From contig JAZOCC010000008.1 in assembly GCA_045596385.1 (NCBI GenBank), positions 93,008 to 157,007 on the forward strand: a stretch of DNA of 64,000 nucleotides, given 5' to 3'. The stretch is from SIG307 sp045596385. Its GTDB lineage: Bacteria > Bacillota > Clostridia > Lachnospirales > Lachnospiraceae. The first letter of the stretch is position 1. Every line of letters starts with the position of its first letter. Positions 32,809 to 41,744 of the stretch are shown piece after piece. The notes under the pieces were generated by a model. It saw only the letters and a list, made by a program, of their open reading frames with translations, did not search any database and was not told the origin of the DNA. The position numbers and the translations under genes are program-made.

Positions 32809-35565
32809 TTAGACGTCTGAGGTCGGCTTATGTGTCTGAGCGAAACCTTGTCCGTGAGGAAGGCTGGAAACGCCCAAGGATAAGCCGTGGGGCGACAGGT
32901 AGAGTGCCGGATAATATGCTTTGTCTTGGCATTGCTCTATATAGGTGGCAACATCTGCATCAAAGGCTTCTTTCAGGGTAAGTATCTGATGGTTTTTCCA
33001 TACCTTTACATCCGGGTAAGCAGCGGTAAAGGCGTCCCAATCCTCCGGTGTCACGAGATAGCAAATCGGACGGATATTATTCCCGGCCCAGCGGCTTTCT
33101 CCCTTGGCCAAATCTGCGTACAGATTGCTGTAGCTTTTCAAATCCAGTTGTACGGAGGAGAGCCATACGGAGGTATAAAGTGCTTCATCTACATCATTTA
33201 ATGTTAAAGCCGCAGAAATGCTTGTGTCGGTGTTTTGAACCAATTCTCCTACAAAGACCGGTTCTGCCCCGGTACGGTCGATTTTTTGCACAAACATGGA
33301 GTCATAGCCTCCGAACAGTGCGTAATCGTAACGGAGGGAATCGCGTAGCTCGTATGTCTTGTGATTTTTGATATCACAAACAACAACGGAAAGCTGTTCC
33401 GGTGCATCTTCCTTGCTGACCGTTGCACAAATTTCCGGATAGGTGTCGTTATTTAAATCGGCTACATACGTTGTCCATAGAGTGTCGCCGGAGATTAATG
33501 TCCGCATTCCGTTCGGAGTATCCGCATAGATTTTCCGGGAATCGGCATAAATCGTACAGCCCGGATATTCGGGAAGCTCCGTAATTATGGTACCGGCAGG
33601 TTGCTTTTCCCTGTTGTAGAAGTAGTTTACCCAGACAAGAGCCCGCGGCATCGGAGTTTTGGGATTATAGGTATCGGATAACAGTGCAGTGTTTTTCCAT
33701 TCTGCTACCGTATCGGTCGGTTGGTTGCCTTCATTTGCAGCCATTTCGTTATACTTTTCCGTAGCCAGATGTTTTTCGTAAATGCGAAGCCACTGGTCTG
33801 CGGTGGACCACCAGGTCTCCGGGTCGTATTCTCCCTGTTCCAGTCCAACTCCGGTAATTTCGGAACAAATCTTTGCCATAAAGAATTCCTTCAACCCATA
33901 GTTTTCTAACTTAAGAAGTTCATTCACAAAACAGGTTACGGTCGTATCTCCGTTAGTCAGCAGAATATCGTACAACTCAGGATATTCGTTGCGGATACCG
34001 GTGGTGGTGACCTTGTCCTTGGTTAAAGCCTCTGCGATAGAGAGTAGAGCGGAGTCGGGGAGGGCTTCTTTTGTGTTTTCATAGGCGGTAACCGTTTCGA
34101 AATCAAACCACAGATAGTGTCCTTCCTCAGGCTCTACGCGGAATCGGTAGAGGCCGTCCTTTGAAAAATCGAACCCGGTCAGGGTATAGGTGGCACTGTT
34201 GCTCGTCTTTCGAAGAAGTAAACGGGATATTTCCGGAAATACATAGTCTTCGGTTGCGCAACTGTTCCAAGAACCGTTTTCATAGCGGAGTACGTCAAAG
34301 CGCTCTTCATAGGTTAAATCACGGCTGTAATTGTGATTGATCCACTGCACCGGAATCGCAGGGGCTGTCAGTGACTCCTTGGTAAAGCACAGGAACGGTT
34401 CCGAGGTGATTTCGAATCCGAGAAGATCGGAGCCGGTATCCTTTAAAGTAAAGGAAAGAAAGAGAAGTTTTCCTTTCTTCTCTGAAGAGTCTGCCGTTTT
34501 TTTGACAGGATTGGTCAAAAAGCAGACCGCTACGGCAATACAGGAAACCACTGCAAGGAGAATTACCCAAAAGGCAGGGCGCTTGTAGTGAAGGACATTT
34601 TTGATTCTCTTCTTTACATGAACTTCTCCGAAGGCCAGAGGACAAAAGGAAACGGTTTTACGGGAAATGCTGTAATGAAGCAAGGTGGAGGAATAGGACT
34701 TGATGGCTTCCCTATCCATCCGCTGAATGACACGCTCATCACAGGCCAGCTCAATATCCTTGCACAAATAGATATAAGCAATCCATAAAACCGGATTAAA
34801 CCAGTAGAAGGAAAGCAGTACAAAGCCTAAAGGCTTCCAAATATGGTCCAGCCTCTTTAAGTGCGCTTTTTCGTGAGCAATTACATGTTCTGCTTCCTCC
34901 GGACAAATGGAGGACGGCAAGATGATGCGTGGCCGGAAAATACCTAAAATGAACGGAGTGGCTGTATGGTCACAAAGGAAGACATTGTCCGAGAGCGGCA
35001 CGGTTTCCGTCACTTTTCTGCGGATACGGAAATAGCTGATGCCTGCGTATAATAACATCACCGGAATGCCCAAAGGCCATAGGACACCGGCAAAAAAGGA
35101 AACGCATCGGAGAAAAATATCTTCTCCTGCGGTCACGGTCTTTGTAGCCGGAAGTGGCGCAACGACAGGTTCTGCCGGTGCTGTAAGGGATGTTTCCGAA
35201 GAAGCAATATCCGGCGAAATCGCTTTTTGTTCTTCGGTTATTTCCGGCGCCATAGAAGCCGCATCGGAGAGTGGAATCTCTGTATACGGAATATTCTGTG
35301 GAACGCTTTTGTCTAGGTCCTTCTCAGCGGATGAAATCACACGCTCGGAAAGTACGGAATCCGATACGGTAAGGCTTGCCGGAATCAGACTGAAGGGACT
35401 CTCCGGAGAAAACGGAAAAATCAGCCGGATAGCCACAAAACCCCATAAGATGCAAAAGAATGCTTTCGGGGTCTTTTTCAGCAAAAGACGAAGCGCCAGG
35501 ATTGCAACGGTAAGAAGACTTGCAATCAGGCTCATATTGAAAATATAGAAAAATACACGTTCCAT
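32809..35565 (-). CDS. BlaR1/MecR1-type M56 metallopeptidase sensor with large C-terminal domain
   Basis: A 918-residue membrane protein. TM segments are at about 8-30, 34-52, 150-180 and 330-352. The M56 zinc site HEKAH (231-235) lies in VIAHEKAHLKR, with ELACDE (272-277) supplying the next ligand. In BlaR1/MecR1 the peptidase inactivates the cognate BlaI repressor after ligand sensing. The extracellular part (about 355-918) does not show the penicillin-binding SxxK...SxN pattern I would expect. It contains Trp-rich and beta-rich segments, so the signal may not be a beta-lactam. Its start codon overlaps the stop codon of the upstream repressor gene. Confidence 0.88.
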   Translation of the reverse strand: MERVFFYIFNMSLIASLLTVAILALRLLLKKTPKAFFCILWGFVAIRLIFPFSPESPFSLIPASLTVSDSVLSERVISSAEKDLDKSVPQNIPYTEIPLSDAASMAPEITEEQKAISPDIASSETSLTAPAEPVVAPLPATKTVTAGEDIFLRCVSFFAGVLWPLGIPVMLLYAGISYFRIRRKVTETVPLSDNVFLCDHTATPFILGIFRPRIILPSSICPEEAEHVIAHEKAHLKRLDHIWKPLGFVLLSFYWFNPVLWIAYIYLCKDIELACDERVIQRMDREAIKSYSSTLLHYSISRKTVSFCPLAFGEVHVKKRIKNVLHYKRPAFWVILLAVVSCIAVAVCFLTNPVKKTADSSEKKGKLLFLSFTLKDTGSDLLGFEITSEPFLCFTKESLTAPAIPVQWINHNYSRDLTYEERFDVLRYENGSWNSCATEDYVFPEISRLLLRKTSNSATYTLTGFDFSKDGLYRFRVEPEEGHYLWFDFETVTAYENTKEALPDSALLSIAEALTKDKVTTTGIRNEYPELYDILLTNGDTTVTCFVNELLKLENYGLKEFFMAKICSEITGVGLEQGEYDPETWWSTADQWLRIYEKHLATEKYNEMAANEGNQPTDTVAEWKNTALLSDTYNPKTPMPRALVWVNYFYNREKQPAGTIITELPEYPGCTIYADSRKIYADTPNGMRTLISGDTLWTTYVADLNNDTYPEICATVSKEDAPEQLSVVVCDIKNHKTYELRDSLRYDYALFGGYDSMFVQKIDRTGAEPVFVGELVQNTDTSISAALTLNDVDEALYTSVWLSSVQLDLKSYSNLYADLAKGESRWAGNNIRPICYLVTPEDWDAFTAAYPDVKVWKNHQILTLKEAFDADVATYIEQCQDKAYYPALYLSPHGLSLGVSSLPHGQGFAQTHKPTSDV

Positions 35566-35930
35566 TAGTTTCCCTCCCCATAAGAATCAATCATCTGTTT
35601 GAGTTCCGCAATTTCTTCCGGTGTCAAAGATTTTCGTGCCGTAAAGGCGGCGAAAAAAGCCGGAAGTGAGCCGTCAAAGGTGTCGTTTACGAAATTCTCG
35701 CTTTGTACGGAGTAGAACTCCTGTCGGGACATCAACGATGTCACGGTGCCTTTCACAGTCTGAAAAATGCCTTTTTCGCAAAGACGCTTTAATACGGTAT
35801 ATGTCGTTGTCTTTTTCCAGGAAAAAGCCTCCTCGCTGCGCGTTACAAGCTCCGTTGTGGTAATCGGCTCGTTCTCCCAAATAATGTCCGCAAAGCGGGA
35901 TTCAATCGGGCCCATTTGTAAATCTGCCAT
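35565..35930 (-). CDS. BlaI/MecI-family transcriptional repressor
   Basis: A 121-residue dimeric winged-helix repressor. The N-terminal DNA-binding domain carries ESRFADIIWENEPITTTELV and the recognition helix WKKTTTYTVLKRLCEKG. The C-terminal dimerisation helices include ARKSLTPEEIAELKQMIDSY. The first codons follow an AGGAGG ribosome site. It overlaps the M56 sensor gene in the classic BlaI-BlaR1 operon order. Two TACA/TGTA-type palindromes cover its promoter, showing autoregulation. Confidence 0.95.
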   Translation of the reverse strand: MADLQMGPIESRFADIIWENEPITTTELVTRSEEAFSWKKTTTYTVLKRLCEKGIFQTVKGTVTSLMSRQEFYSVQSENFVNDTFDGSLPAFFAAFTARKSLTPEEIAELKQMIDSYGEGN

Positions 35931-35954
35931 GGTAATACCTCCTTTCCGAATATA

Positions 35955-36009
35955 ATTCTACATTATGTAGAATTAACTATATTCTACGTCATGTAGAATG
36001 GTTTGTCAA
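35955..36009 (-). promoter_or_regulatory. Promoter with two BlaI-type operators
   Basis: Minus-strand promoter TTGACA (36009-36004), 17-bp spacer, TAGAAT (35986-35981). Two 19-bp palindromes, ATTCTACATTATGTAGAAT (35955-35973) and ATTCTACGTCATGTAGAAT (35981-35999), have centres 26 bp apart. One covers the spacer and -10, the other the start region. They match the TACA-N-TGTA logic of BlaI/MecI operators. Confidence 0.9.
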
Positions 36010-36143
36010 GAGGAAGTTTGAAAGAAAATGATTCGGAGGAGACAGGCTGTTTTATTTTGCCATGGGGAAAATGAGTTTATTTGGAAACGGTGGGTATACT
36101 AAATGCAGGTGATTGCGGAAAAAACAGAAACGGAGGTCTTAGT

Positions 36144-36932
36144 ATGCCGGCGACTTATACCCATTTTCGGTTCGGACAGGATGTGAAGCAGCGTCTTCCG
36201 AAGGGCTTGCGAAAGATTGTGGATTTGCATGAGGATTTGTTTGATATCGGGCTTTACGGGCCGGATATTTTGTTTTACTATCATGCGGCGGTGGCAAATC
36301 CGGTGAGTCTGACCGGGTTCCGGATGCATAAACGAAATGCATATGGGTTCTTCCGACGGAGTTTGTCTTTCACCGGGGATGAAAAGGCGCTCTCTTATAT
36401 GTTAGGCTTTATTTGCCATTTTGCACTGGACGGGCAGTGTCATGATTATATCGGATCGTATGAGAAAAAGTACGGAGTCAGACATCTGGAAATCGAGGCG
36501 GAGTTGGACCGGAGTCTGATGGTGACGGATGGGCTGAATCCTTTTGAATATCCGCTGGCGGGGCATGTGGTGCCGACCACGGAAAACGCAGAGGTGATTC
36601 ACCGGTTCTTTCCGTGGCTGTCGGTGCGACAAATCAAAGGAACACTTAGGGACATGCTTCGGTGTCATCACTTTCTTTCCGCAAGAGGAGCAATGAAGCG
36701 GGCAACCTTGCAAATTCTTTTTGCGACGACGGGGACGTATCGGTTGTTATACGGATTGGTGATTAAGAAGCGTCCCAGTGTGCGGTGTGTGGAGAGCTGC
36801 AGAGATTTGAAGAAAATCTACTGGCGGTGCGTGGATATGGCGGTGGAAATGATAGAGGAGTATATGGAGGCAAGAACAGGGAAGAGGAGACTGGGGAGAA
36901 GGTTCAGTCGGAGTTTTGCGGCGGAAGAGTAA
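36144..36932 (+). CDS. Zinc-dependent phospholipase C-like protein
   Basis: A 262-residue protein of the Zn-dependent phospholipase C/S1-P1 nuclease-like all-helical family. The start MPATYTHFRFGQDV, GLYGPDILFYY and the metal-ligand-rich helix GFICHFALDGQCHDYI are characteristic. No signal peptide is present, unlike secreted clostridial alpha-toxins, so an intracellular or unconventional role is likely. The C-terminus is strongly basic (TGKRRLGRRFSRS). The start is ATG 36144 after ACGGAGGTC; an in-frame ATG at 36081 lacks a ribosome site. Function within the cell is unknown. Confidence 0.82.
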   Translation: MPATYTHFRFGQDVKQRLPKGLRKIVDLHEDLFDIGLYGPDILFYYHAAVANPVSLTGFRMHKRNAYGFFRRSLSFTGDEKALSYMLGFICHFALDGQCHDYIGSYEKKYGVRHLEIEAELDRSLMVTDGLNPFEYPLAGHVVPTTENAEVIHRFFPWLSVRQIKGTLRDMLRCHHFLSARGAMKRATLQILFATTGTYRLLYGLVIKKRPSVRCVESCRDLKKIYWRCVDMAVEMIEEYMEARTGKRRLGRRFSRSFAAEE

Positions 36933-36974
36933 AGAGTGGAATATAAACAGGAAGATGCAATATGGCGAGAACGG

Positions 36975-37003
36975 TTGCCATTTTGATGTGAGCTTAGTAT
37001 AAT
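36975..37003 (+). promoter_or_regulatory. Promoter of the HAD phosphatase gene
   Basis: TTGCCA (36975-36980), 17-bp spacer, TATAAT (36998-37003), 60 bp before the start codon. Confidence 0.75.
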
Positions 37004-37062
37004 GGTGGAAGGAACGGTTGCGGCAGACCGGACTTCTGCCATTTTAGAACGGGGGATTCGAA

Positions 37063-37812
37063 ATGAAAAACATCAAAGCAATCATCACTGACTTGGACCG
37101 AACTTTACTTCGGACGGACAAGTCTTTGTCTCAATATACGGTGGATGTGTTGAGAAAGTGCAAAGAACGGGGAATCAAAGTGATGGCAGCCACGGCCAGA
37201 CCGGAGCGTACTGTTAAGGAGTATGATGCAGTTATCGGTTTTGACGCGGTGACGGTGATGAACGGGGCAAAGGTGATGGTGGGAGACAAGGTGATGACCT
37301 ACGGAATTCCGGATAAGCTTGCAGAGGAAATGCTTGCTAAGGTATGTGGGCACAAGGAGTTTTTATTCTCCGTAGAGACCGGGGAAATTCTTTATGCTGC
37401 AGAATATATTCCGGAGTTTGAGTATACGTTACATAAAGAGTTTCCGAAAATGCCGGCGGGAGAGACGGCGTATAAAATACTGGTCAGCGGCGAAGGCGCA
37501 GCGGAGTTTGTAAAAGTGAATCTGCTCGAGGGCTTGCACTGTACCGTGGCAAACGGGTATCTGGTGCAGATTATGAGTAACGATGCAAATAAAAGAAACG
37601 GCGTTAAGGTGATGCTTAACGCCTTTGGAATTGCTCCGGAAGAAGCAGTATATTTCGGAGATGATCAGGATGATGCGGAATCCATGCAGTTTTGCGGCCA
37701 TGGCGTAGCGGTAGACAATGCTATTTCGCTGGTAAAGGCTGTGGCGGATGAGCTTGCGGAGAGTAACGACGCGGATGGCGTGGCTAAATGGATCGAAGCG
37801 CATCTGTTTTAA
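37063..37812 (+). CDS. HAD-superfamily Cof-type phosphatase
   Basis: A 249-residue cytoplasmic haloacid dehalogenase-like hydrolase. Motif I is DLDRTLLRTD with nucleophile and acid Asp. Motif II Thr is in KVMAATARPE. Motif III Lys is probably in NKRNGVKVML and motif IV is FGDDQDD. A C2-type cap lies between motifs II and III. These enzymes dephosphorylate sugar phosphates or cofactors; the substrate here is unknown. The ATG follows CGGGGGATTCGAA. The stop codon overlaps that of the convergent HTH-receiver gene. Confidence 0.9.
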   Translation: MKNIKAIITDLDRTLLRTDKSLSQYTVDVLRKCKERGIKVMAATARPERTVKEYDAVIGFDAVTVMNGAKVMVGDKVMTYGIPDKLAEEMLAKVCGHKEFLFSVETGEILYAAEYIPEFEYTLHKEFPKMPAGETAYKILVSGEGAAEFVKVNLLEGLHCTVANGYLVQIMSNDANKRNGVKVMLNAFGIAPEEAVYFGDDQDDAESMQFCGHGVAVDNAISLVKAVADELAESNDADGVAKWIEAHLF

Positions 37813-38375
37813 AGGATTGACTTTATGGCAGCCTGCAGATGCTCAAAGGAAAACGGTTTGTAAATAAAGTAGTCCGCACCGTATTCCGTGGCGAGAGAAT
37901 GCACCTCTTCGCTGGTATCTGCGGTCAGCATGACAACGTGAAGGTTTGGGTACTCCTTTTTGAGGCGTTTTAAGATATCCAGACCGTTTTCATCTGGAAA
38001 GTGTACGTCTAAAAAGATACCGTAAGGCAGAGAGTTTTCCAATGCCTGAAACAACTGACTGCTGTTTTCTACGGATTTTGCGGAGTAACCGAGGTGGTGT
38101 ATCATGTCGGTTACCATGCCGCCCATATATGCAGAATCATCGCAAATCAGGAAATGATTCGGAAGGTTCCGGCCCAGTAAATAGTCTGTGGATACATGGA
38201 AGAAATCAGCCAGTGCGCAAAGCATGGTGAGATCAGGAATGGATGCACCGGTCTCCCATTTGGATACGGCGCCGATGGAGACACCCATCTCGTTTGCCAG
38301 CTTTTCCTGGGTCATAGAGTGACGTTTTCTCAGTTCTGATATTCTTTTTCCTAAAATCATTAAGTTTTCTATCAT
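37809..38375 (-). CDS. HTH-receiver fusion regulator (Xre HTH at N-terminus, REC at C-terminus)
   Basis: A 188-residue protein. Residues about 7-65 form a Cro/C1-type helix-turn-helix (ISELRKRHSMTQEKLANEMG, VSIGAVSKWE). Residues about 73-188 form a CheY-like receiver: acidic pair ICDDS (about 76-78), phospho-acceptor Asp in IFLDVHFPDENG, Thr in VVMLTADTS, and Lys in DYFIYKPFS. Ordinary response regulators have the receiver first; this order is reversed and the HTH is of the Xre class. No kinase gene is adjacent. A palindrome just downstream of its own -10 suggests autoregulation. Confidence 0.9.
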   Translation of the reverse strand: MIENLMILGKRISELRKRHSMTQEKLANEMGVSIGAVSKWETGASIPDLTMLCALADFFHVSTDYLLGRNLPNHFLICDDSAYMGGMVTDMIHHLGYSAKSVENSSQLFQALENSLPYGIFLDVHFPDENGLDILKRLKKEYPNLHVVMLTADTSEEVHSLATEYGADYFIYKPFSFEHLQAAIKSIL

Positions 38376-38413
38376 AAGAATCCTCCGTTATGCATGTGAA
38401 TGATTAAAATACT

Positions 38414-38460
38414 TTGTACATGTACAAGTTAATTATAAATCCTGGACAGTGAAATGTCTA
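38414..38460 (-). promoter_or_regulatory. Promoter and operator palindrome of the HTH-receiver gene
   Basis: Minus-strand TAGACA (38460-38455), 17-bp spacer, TATAAT (38437-38432). A perfect 14-bp palindrome TTGTACATGTACAA (38414-38427) lies just downstream, over the expected transcription start. That is a standard position for an Xre-family autorepressor (inference). Confidence 0.7.
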
Positions 38461-38556
38461 TGGAGGCGTAGGAGAAAGAAAGGAGAGAAATTTTCCTGCG
38501 GTTCAAATTTTGACCGGGAGTCGGATATTGAGAAAGAGTAAGGGAACGTTTCGTTA

Positions 38557-38585
38557 TTGACGCTATTAACTTGCTATATTATAAT
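38557..38585 (+). promoter_or_regulatory. Promoter of rarA
   Basis: TTGACG (38557-38562), 17-bp spacer, TATAAT (38580-38585). Confidence 0.8.
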
Positions 38586-38615
38586 AATAGTTGAGATGAC
38601 AAAGGAGGCATAGGC

Positions 38616-39941
38616 ATGGACCTGTTTGAATATATGCGGGCGGAGACGTCGAAAAAGGAATCCCCGCTGGCGGCGAGATTACGACCGCGTACCTTAGAGG
38701 AAGTGGTGGGACAGGAGCATATTTTGGGGGAAGGGAAACTTCTTTCCAGAGCGATTAAAGCGGACAAGCTGGGCTCCGTGATTTTTTACGGACCGCCGGG
38801 AACGGGTAAGACCACACTTGCCCAGGTAATTGCTCATACGACAAGTTCTGAGTTTACCCAGTTAAATGCTACGGTGGCGGGGAAAAAGGACATGGAAGAG
38901 GTCATCGCCAAGGCGAAAGAGACTCTCGGCATGTACGGCAAGAAAACCATATTGTTTGTAGATGAGATTCATCGTTTCAATAAGAGTCAGCAGGACTATT
39001 TGCTCCCTTTCGTAGAGGACGGCACGGTGTCCTTAATCGGCGCCACTACGGAGAATCCGTACTTTGAGGTAAACGGGGCACTCATTTCACGGTCTGTGAT
39101 TTTTGAATTAAAACCGCTTTCTAAGGAAAATGTAGAGAAGCTTCTCTATCGCGCCATTGAGGATACGGAACGAGGCCTGGGCGCATACAAGGCAGTGGCG
39201 GACCCGGATGCGATTTCCTTCCTTGCGGATGTGGCAAACGGTGACGGACGAACGGCGCTGAACGCCATTGAGCTTGGTGTGTTGACCACGGAGCGCAGCG
39301 AGGATGGACTCATACATATTACGCGGGAAGTGGCGGCGGATTGTATCCAGAAGCGGGTGCTTCGGTATGACAAGGACGGCGACAACCATTACGACAATAT
39401 TTCCGCCTTTATAAAGAGTATGCGGGGCTCGGACCCGGATGCGGCGGTGTATTATTTAGCAAAAATGTTGTATGCCGGAGAGGAACCGGCCTTTATCGCA
39501 CGACGGATTATGATATGTGCGGCAGAGGATGTGTCCAATGCGGATCCGCAGGCTTTGGTAGTAGCGGTGAATGCATCCCTGGCAGCGGAACGCCTCGGTA
39601 TGCCGGAGGCACAGATTGTTCTGGCCCAGGCAGCGGCCTATGTGGCTTGTGCACCAAAGAGTAACTCGGCGGTGACGGCTATTGAGCGGGCAATGAACTA
39701 TGTGGCGACCCATAAGACAGCCCCGGTTCCGGTCCATTTGATGGATGCCCATTACAAGGGGGCCGCAAAGTTAAATCACGGCATCGGTTACAAGTATGCC
39801 CATGCCTATCCGAACCACTATGTAGAACAGCAGTATTTGCCGGACGGTGTGGTCGGCGAGAAGTTTTACGAGCCGACGGAGCAGGGCTACGAAAAGACCC
39901 AGAAGGAATGGCTGGCGTTTTTAAAAGGAGAGAAGGAATAA
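38616..39941 (+). CDS. rarA: Replication-associated recombination protein A (AAA+ ATPase)
   Basis: A 441-residue clamp-loader-like AAA+ ATPase (RarA/MgsA/WRNIP1 family) that acts at stalled replication forks. The N-terminal PLAARLRPRTLEEVVGQEHI is typical. Walker A is GPPGTGKTT (about 53-61), Walker B is ILFVDEIHRFNKSQQD, sensor 1 lies in LIGATTENPYFEVN, and the C-terminal tetramerisation domain has YNHYAYPNHYVEQQYLPDG-like residues. Length is typical. It starts after AAAGGAGGCATAGGC. A small membrane protein gene follows after 14 bp and may be co-transcribed. Confidence 0.96.
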   Translation: MDLFEYMRAETSKKESPLAARLRPRTLEEVVGQEHILGEGKLLSRAIKADKLGSVIFYGPPGTGKTTLAQVIAHTTSSEFTQLNATVAGKKDMEEVIAKAKETLGMYGKKTILFVDEIHRFNKSQQDYLLPFVEDGTVSLIGATTENPYFEVNGALISRSVIFELKPLSKENVEKLLYRAIEDTERGLGAYKAVADPDAISFLADVANGDGRTALNAIELGVLTTERSEDGLIHITREVAADCIQKRVLRYDKDGDNHYDNISAFIKSMRGSDPDAAVYYLAKMLYAGEEPAFIARRIMICAAEDVSNADPQALVVAVNASLAAERLGMPEAQIVLAQAAAYVACAPKSNSAVTAIERAMNYVATHKTAPVPVHLMDAHYKGAAKLNHGIGYKYAHAYPNHYVEQQYLPDGVVGEKFYEPTEQGYEKTQKEWLAFLKGEKE

Positions 39942-39955
39942 AAAGGAGATAGCGA

Positions 39956-40279
39956 ATGAAAAAGAAATTTACGTTTAAGCAGATTGTGGCGGTAGTTGGC
40001 CTTTTACTGATTGTGGGAATGTATGTGGCAAGTTTCGTATTTGCGCTTACGGCAAAGCCGGGTGCGGAGGGCATGTTTATGGCAAGCTTGGTGGCAACGG
40101 TTATCGTTCCGATTGTGCTGTACATTTTTATCGCACTGGATAAATGGGCAAAGAGAAATGCACCGGAAGGAATGTCCTTAAAGGAACTGCGTCAGTACAA
40201 TAAGCGCATCAAGAACGGCGAAGATCCGGAGAAGGTAGCGAAGGAAATTGAGGAGAAGTATGGGGTAGAGGAAGAATAA
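39956..40279 (+). CDS. Small membrane protein of unknown function
   Basis: A 107-residue protein with two transmembrane helices (about 9-32, IVAVVGLLLIVGMYVASFVF, and 42-62, ASLVATVIVPIVLYIFIALD). A charged cytoplasmic tail (about 65-107) contains LKELRQYNKRIKNGEDPEKV. It starts at AAAAGGAGATAGCGA-ATG, 14 bp after rarA. I do not recognise the family. The adjacent rarA gives no clear functional hint. Confidence 0.75.
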   Translation: MKKKFTFKQIVAVVGLLLIVGMYVASFVFALTAKPGAEGMFMASLVATVIVPIVLYIFIALDKWAKRNAPEGMSLKELRQYNKRIKNGEDPEKVAKEIEEKYGVEEE

Positions 40280-40282
40280 GAA

Positions 40283-40317
40283 CAGGGGCCGCGCAGTACC
40301 AACTGCCACGGCCCCTT
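40283..40317. terminator. Shared bidirectional terminator
   Basis: Stem AGGGGCCG (40284-40291) with CGGCCCCT (40309-40316), with an inner GCAG/CTGC pair, between the convergent ends of the small membrane protein and CorC-like genes. Confidence 0.7.
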
Positions 40318-40320
40318 GTA

Positions 40321-41601
40321 TTATGCTTCCTCTTCAATTTCCTCCGGCTCATAGTCCGGATCCACTTTGATATGCACTTTATCAATACGATTCTTATCCA
40401 CCTGGGCTACCGTATAGGTAACGCCTTTGTCGGTGAGGGTCTCGCCCTCGGTCGGCAGGTGGTCCAGTAAGAAGATGACATGCCCCGCAATGGAGTCGTA
40501 ATCGTCGGAAGCAAGGGAAAGGCCCAGGGCTTCGTTGATTTCCTCAAGCTTTGCGGCGCCATCTGCCAAGTATTCGTTTTCGCCGACAGTGGTAACCACA
40601 TCTTCCTCGTCTTCGTCATATTCGTCACGGATTTCTCCGACGATTTCTTCGATTAAATCCTCCACGGTCACAAGACCGGCGGTAGCGCCGTACTCGTCCA
40701 GGACGATAGCCAGTGCAATGGATTCCTTTCGCATTTCCCGGAGAAGCTCCGAGGTCTTTTTATATTCATAGGTGAAATACGGTTCCCGCAAAAAGTCTTC
40801 GATATGAAAGTCTTCCTTGGAGCCTTTGTAGAAGAAAATGTCTTTTAAGTTTACGATACCCACTACATTGTCTCTGGTTTCGTGATACACCGGAAGACGG
40901 GTATACATGTTTTCTTCAAAAGCGGCTACCAATTCGTCGTAATTGACGGTATCTTCCACAAAGTCCATGTCGATACGCGGCACCATAATGTCTCTCGCAA
41001 GAGAATCACCGAAGTCTACTACGTTGTTAATCATTTCCCGTTCTTCGCTTTCGATAACACCTTCCTCGTGGCTTACCTCAACGATGGTAAGAAGCTCGTT
41101 TTCTGTCATGGCAGCCACCTTTTTGTTCGGGTCAATGCGGAACAACCATAATAAGCCACGAGACACAAAATTCAACAGAATAATAACCGGAGTCATAATT
41201 CTTGTTAAAAGAAGAATCGCCGGGGCATAAATCAGGGAAAGCTTTTCATTGTAAATGGTTGCCAGTGTTTTCGGGGTGATTTCGCCGAAAATTAAAATAA
41301 GAACGGTAAGAATACCGGTTGCAACACCTGCAGGAATCGACTTAAATTGTTCGATTACAAGGGTCGTCGTAAGGGAAGACGCCGAAAGGTTGACGATATT
41401 GTTGCCGATAAGAATGGCACTTATCATCTTTGACGGGTCCTCGATTAACTTTGCAACGGTCTTAGCACTGCGTTTGCCTTCCTCCGCAAGACTTCGGATA
41501 CGAATCTTGTTCACGGTGGTAAGAGCAGTTTCCGCAGAAGAGAATAGTGCGGAAAGCACTAAAAGAATGATGAGCACGATTATCTGTGCTGTGGGGTCCA
41601 A
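40321..41601 (-). CDS. HlyC/CorC (CNNM)-family membrane protein with CBS pair
   Basis: A 426-residue protein. The N-terminal CNNM/DUF21 membrane domain (about 1-190) carries FSSAETALTTVNKIRIRSLA and GNNIVNLSASSL. A tandem CBS domain (about 205-325; MVPRIDMDFVEDTVNYDELV) follows, then the C-terminal CorC/HlyC domain (about 345-420). Members transport or control efflux of Mg2+ or other divalent ions. Translation starts at TTG 41601-41599, preceded by AGGAGGAG. The last residues are very acidic (EPEEIEEEA). Confidence 0.92.
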   Translation of the reverse strand: MDPTAQIIVLIILLVLSALFSSAETALTTVNKIRIRSLAEEGKRSAKTVAKLIEDPSKMISAILIGNNIVNLSASSLTTTLVIEQFKSIPAGVATGILTVLILIFGEITPKTLATIYNEKLSLIYAPAILLLTRIMTPVIILLNFVSRGLLWLFRIDPNKKVAAMTENELLTIVEVSHEEGVIESEEREMINNVVDFGDSLARDIMVPRIDMDFVEDTVNYDELVAAFEENMYTRLPVYHETRDNVVGIVNLKDIFFYKGSKEDFHIEDFLREPYFTYEYKKTSELLREMRKESIALAIVLDEYGATAGLVTVEDLIEEIVGEIRDEYDEDEEDVVTTVGENEYLADGAAKLEEINEALGLSLASDDYDSIAGHVIFLLDHLPTEGETLTDKGVTYTVAQVDKNRIDKVHIKVDPDYEPEEIEEEA

Positions 41602-41634
41602 AAAGATCTCCTCCTTTATATGTATAGTATTTTT

Positions 41635-41663
41635 ATCATAGCATGAATTTAAATAGGTGTCAA
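41635..41663 (-). promoter_or_regulatory. Promoter of the CorC-like gene
   Basis: Minus strand: TTGACA (41663-41658), 17-bp spacer, TATGAT (41640-41635). Confidence 0.85.
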
Positions 41664-41707
41664 TAGGTGACCCTTAGCGCAAATCTTAATAAAATGTGAA
41701 ATTTTTC

Positions 41708-41736
41708 TTGACTTTTTCACGGAAATTCGGTATGAT
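41708..41736 (+). promoter_or_regulatory. Promoter of the pheST T-box transcript
   Basis: TTGACT (41708-41713), 17-bp spacer, TATGAT (41731-41736). Confidence 0.85.
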
Positions 41737-41744
41737 GAGTGCAT

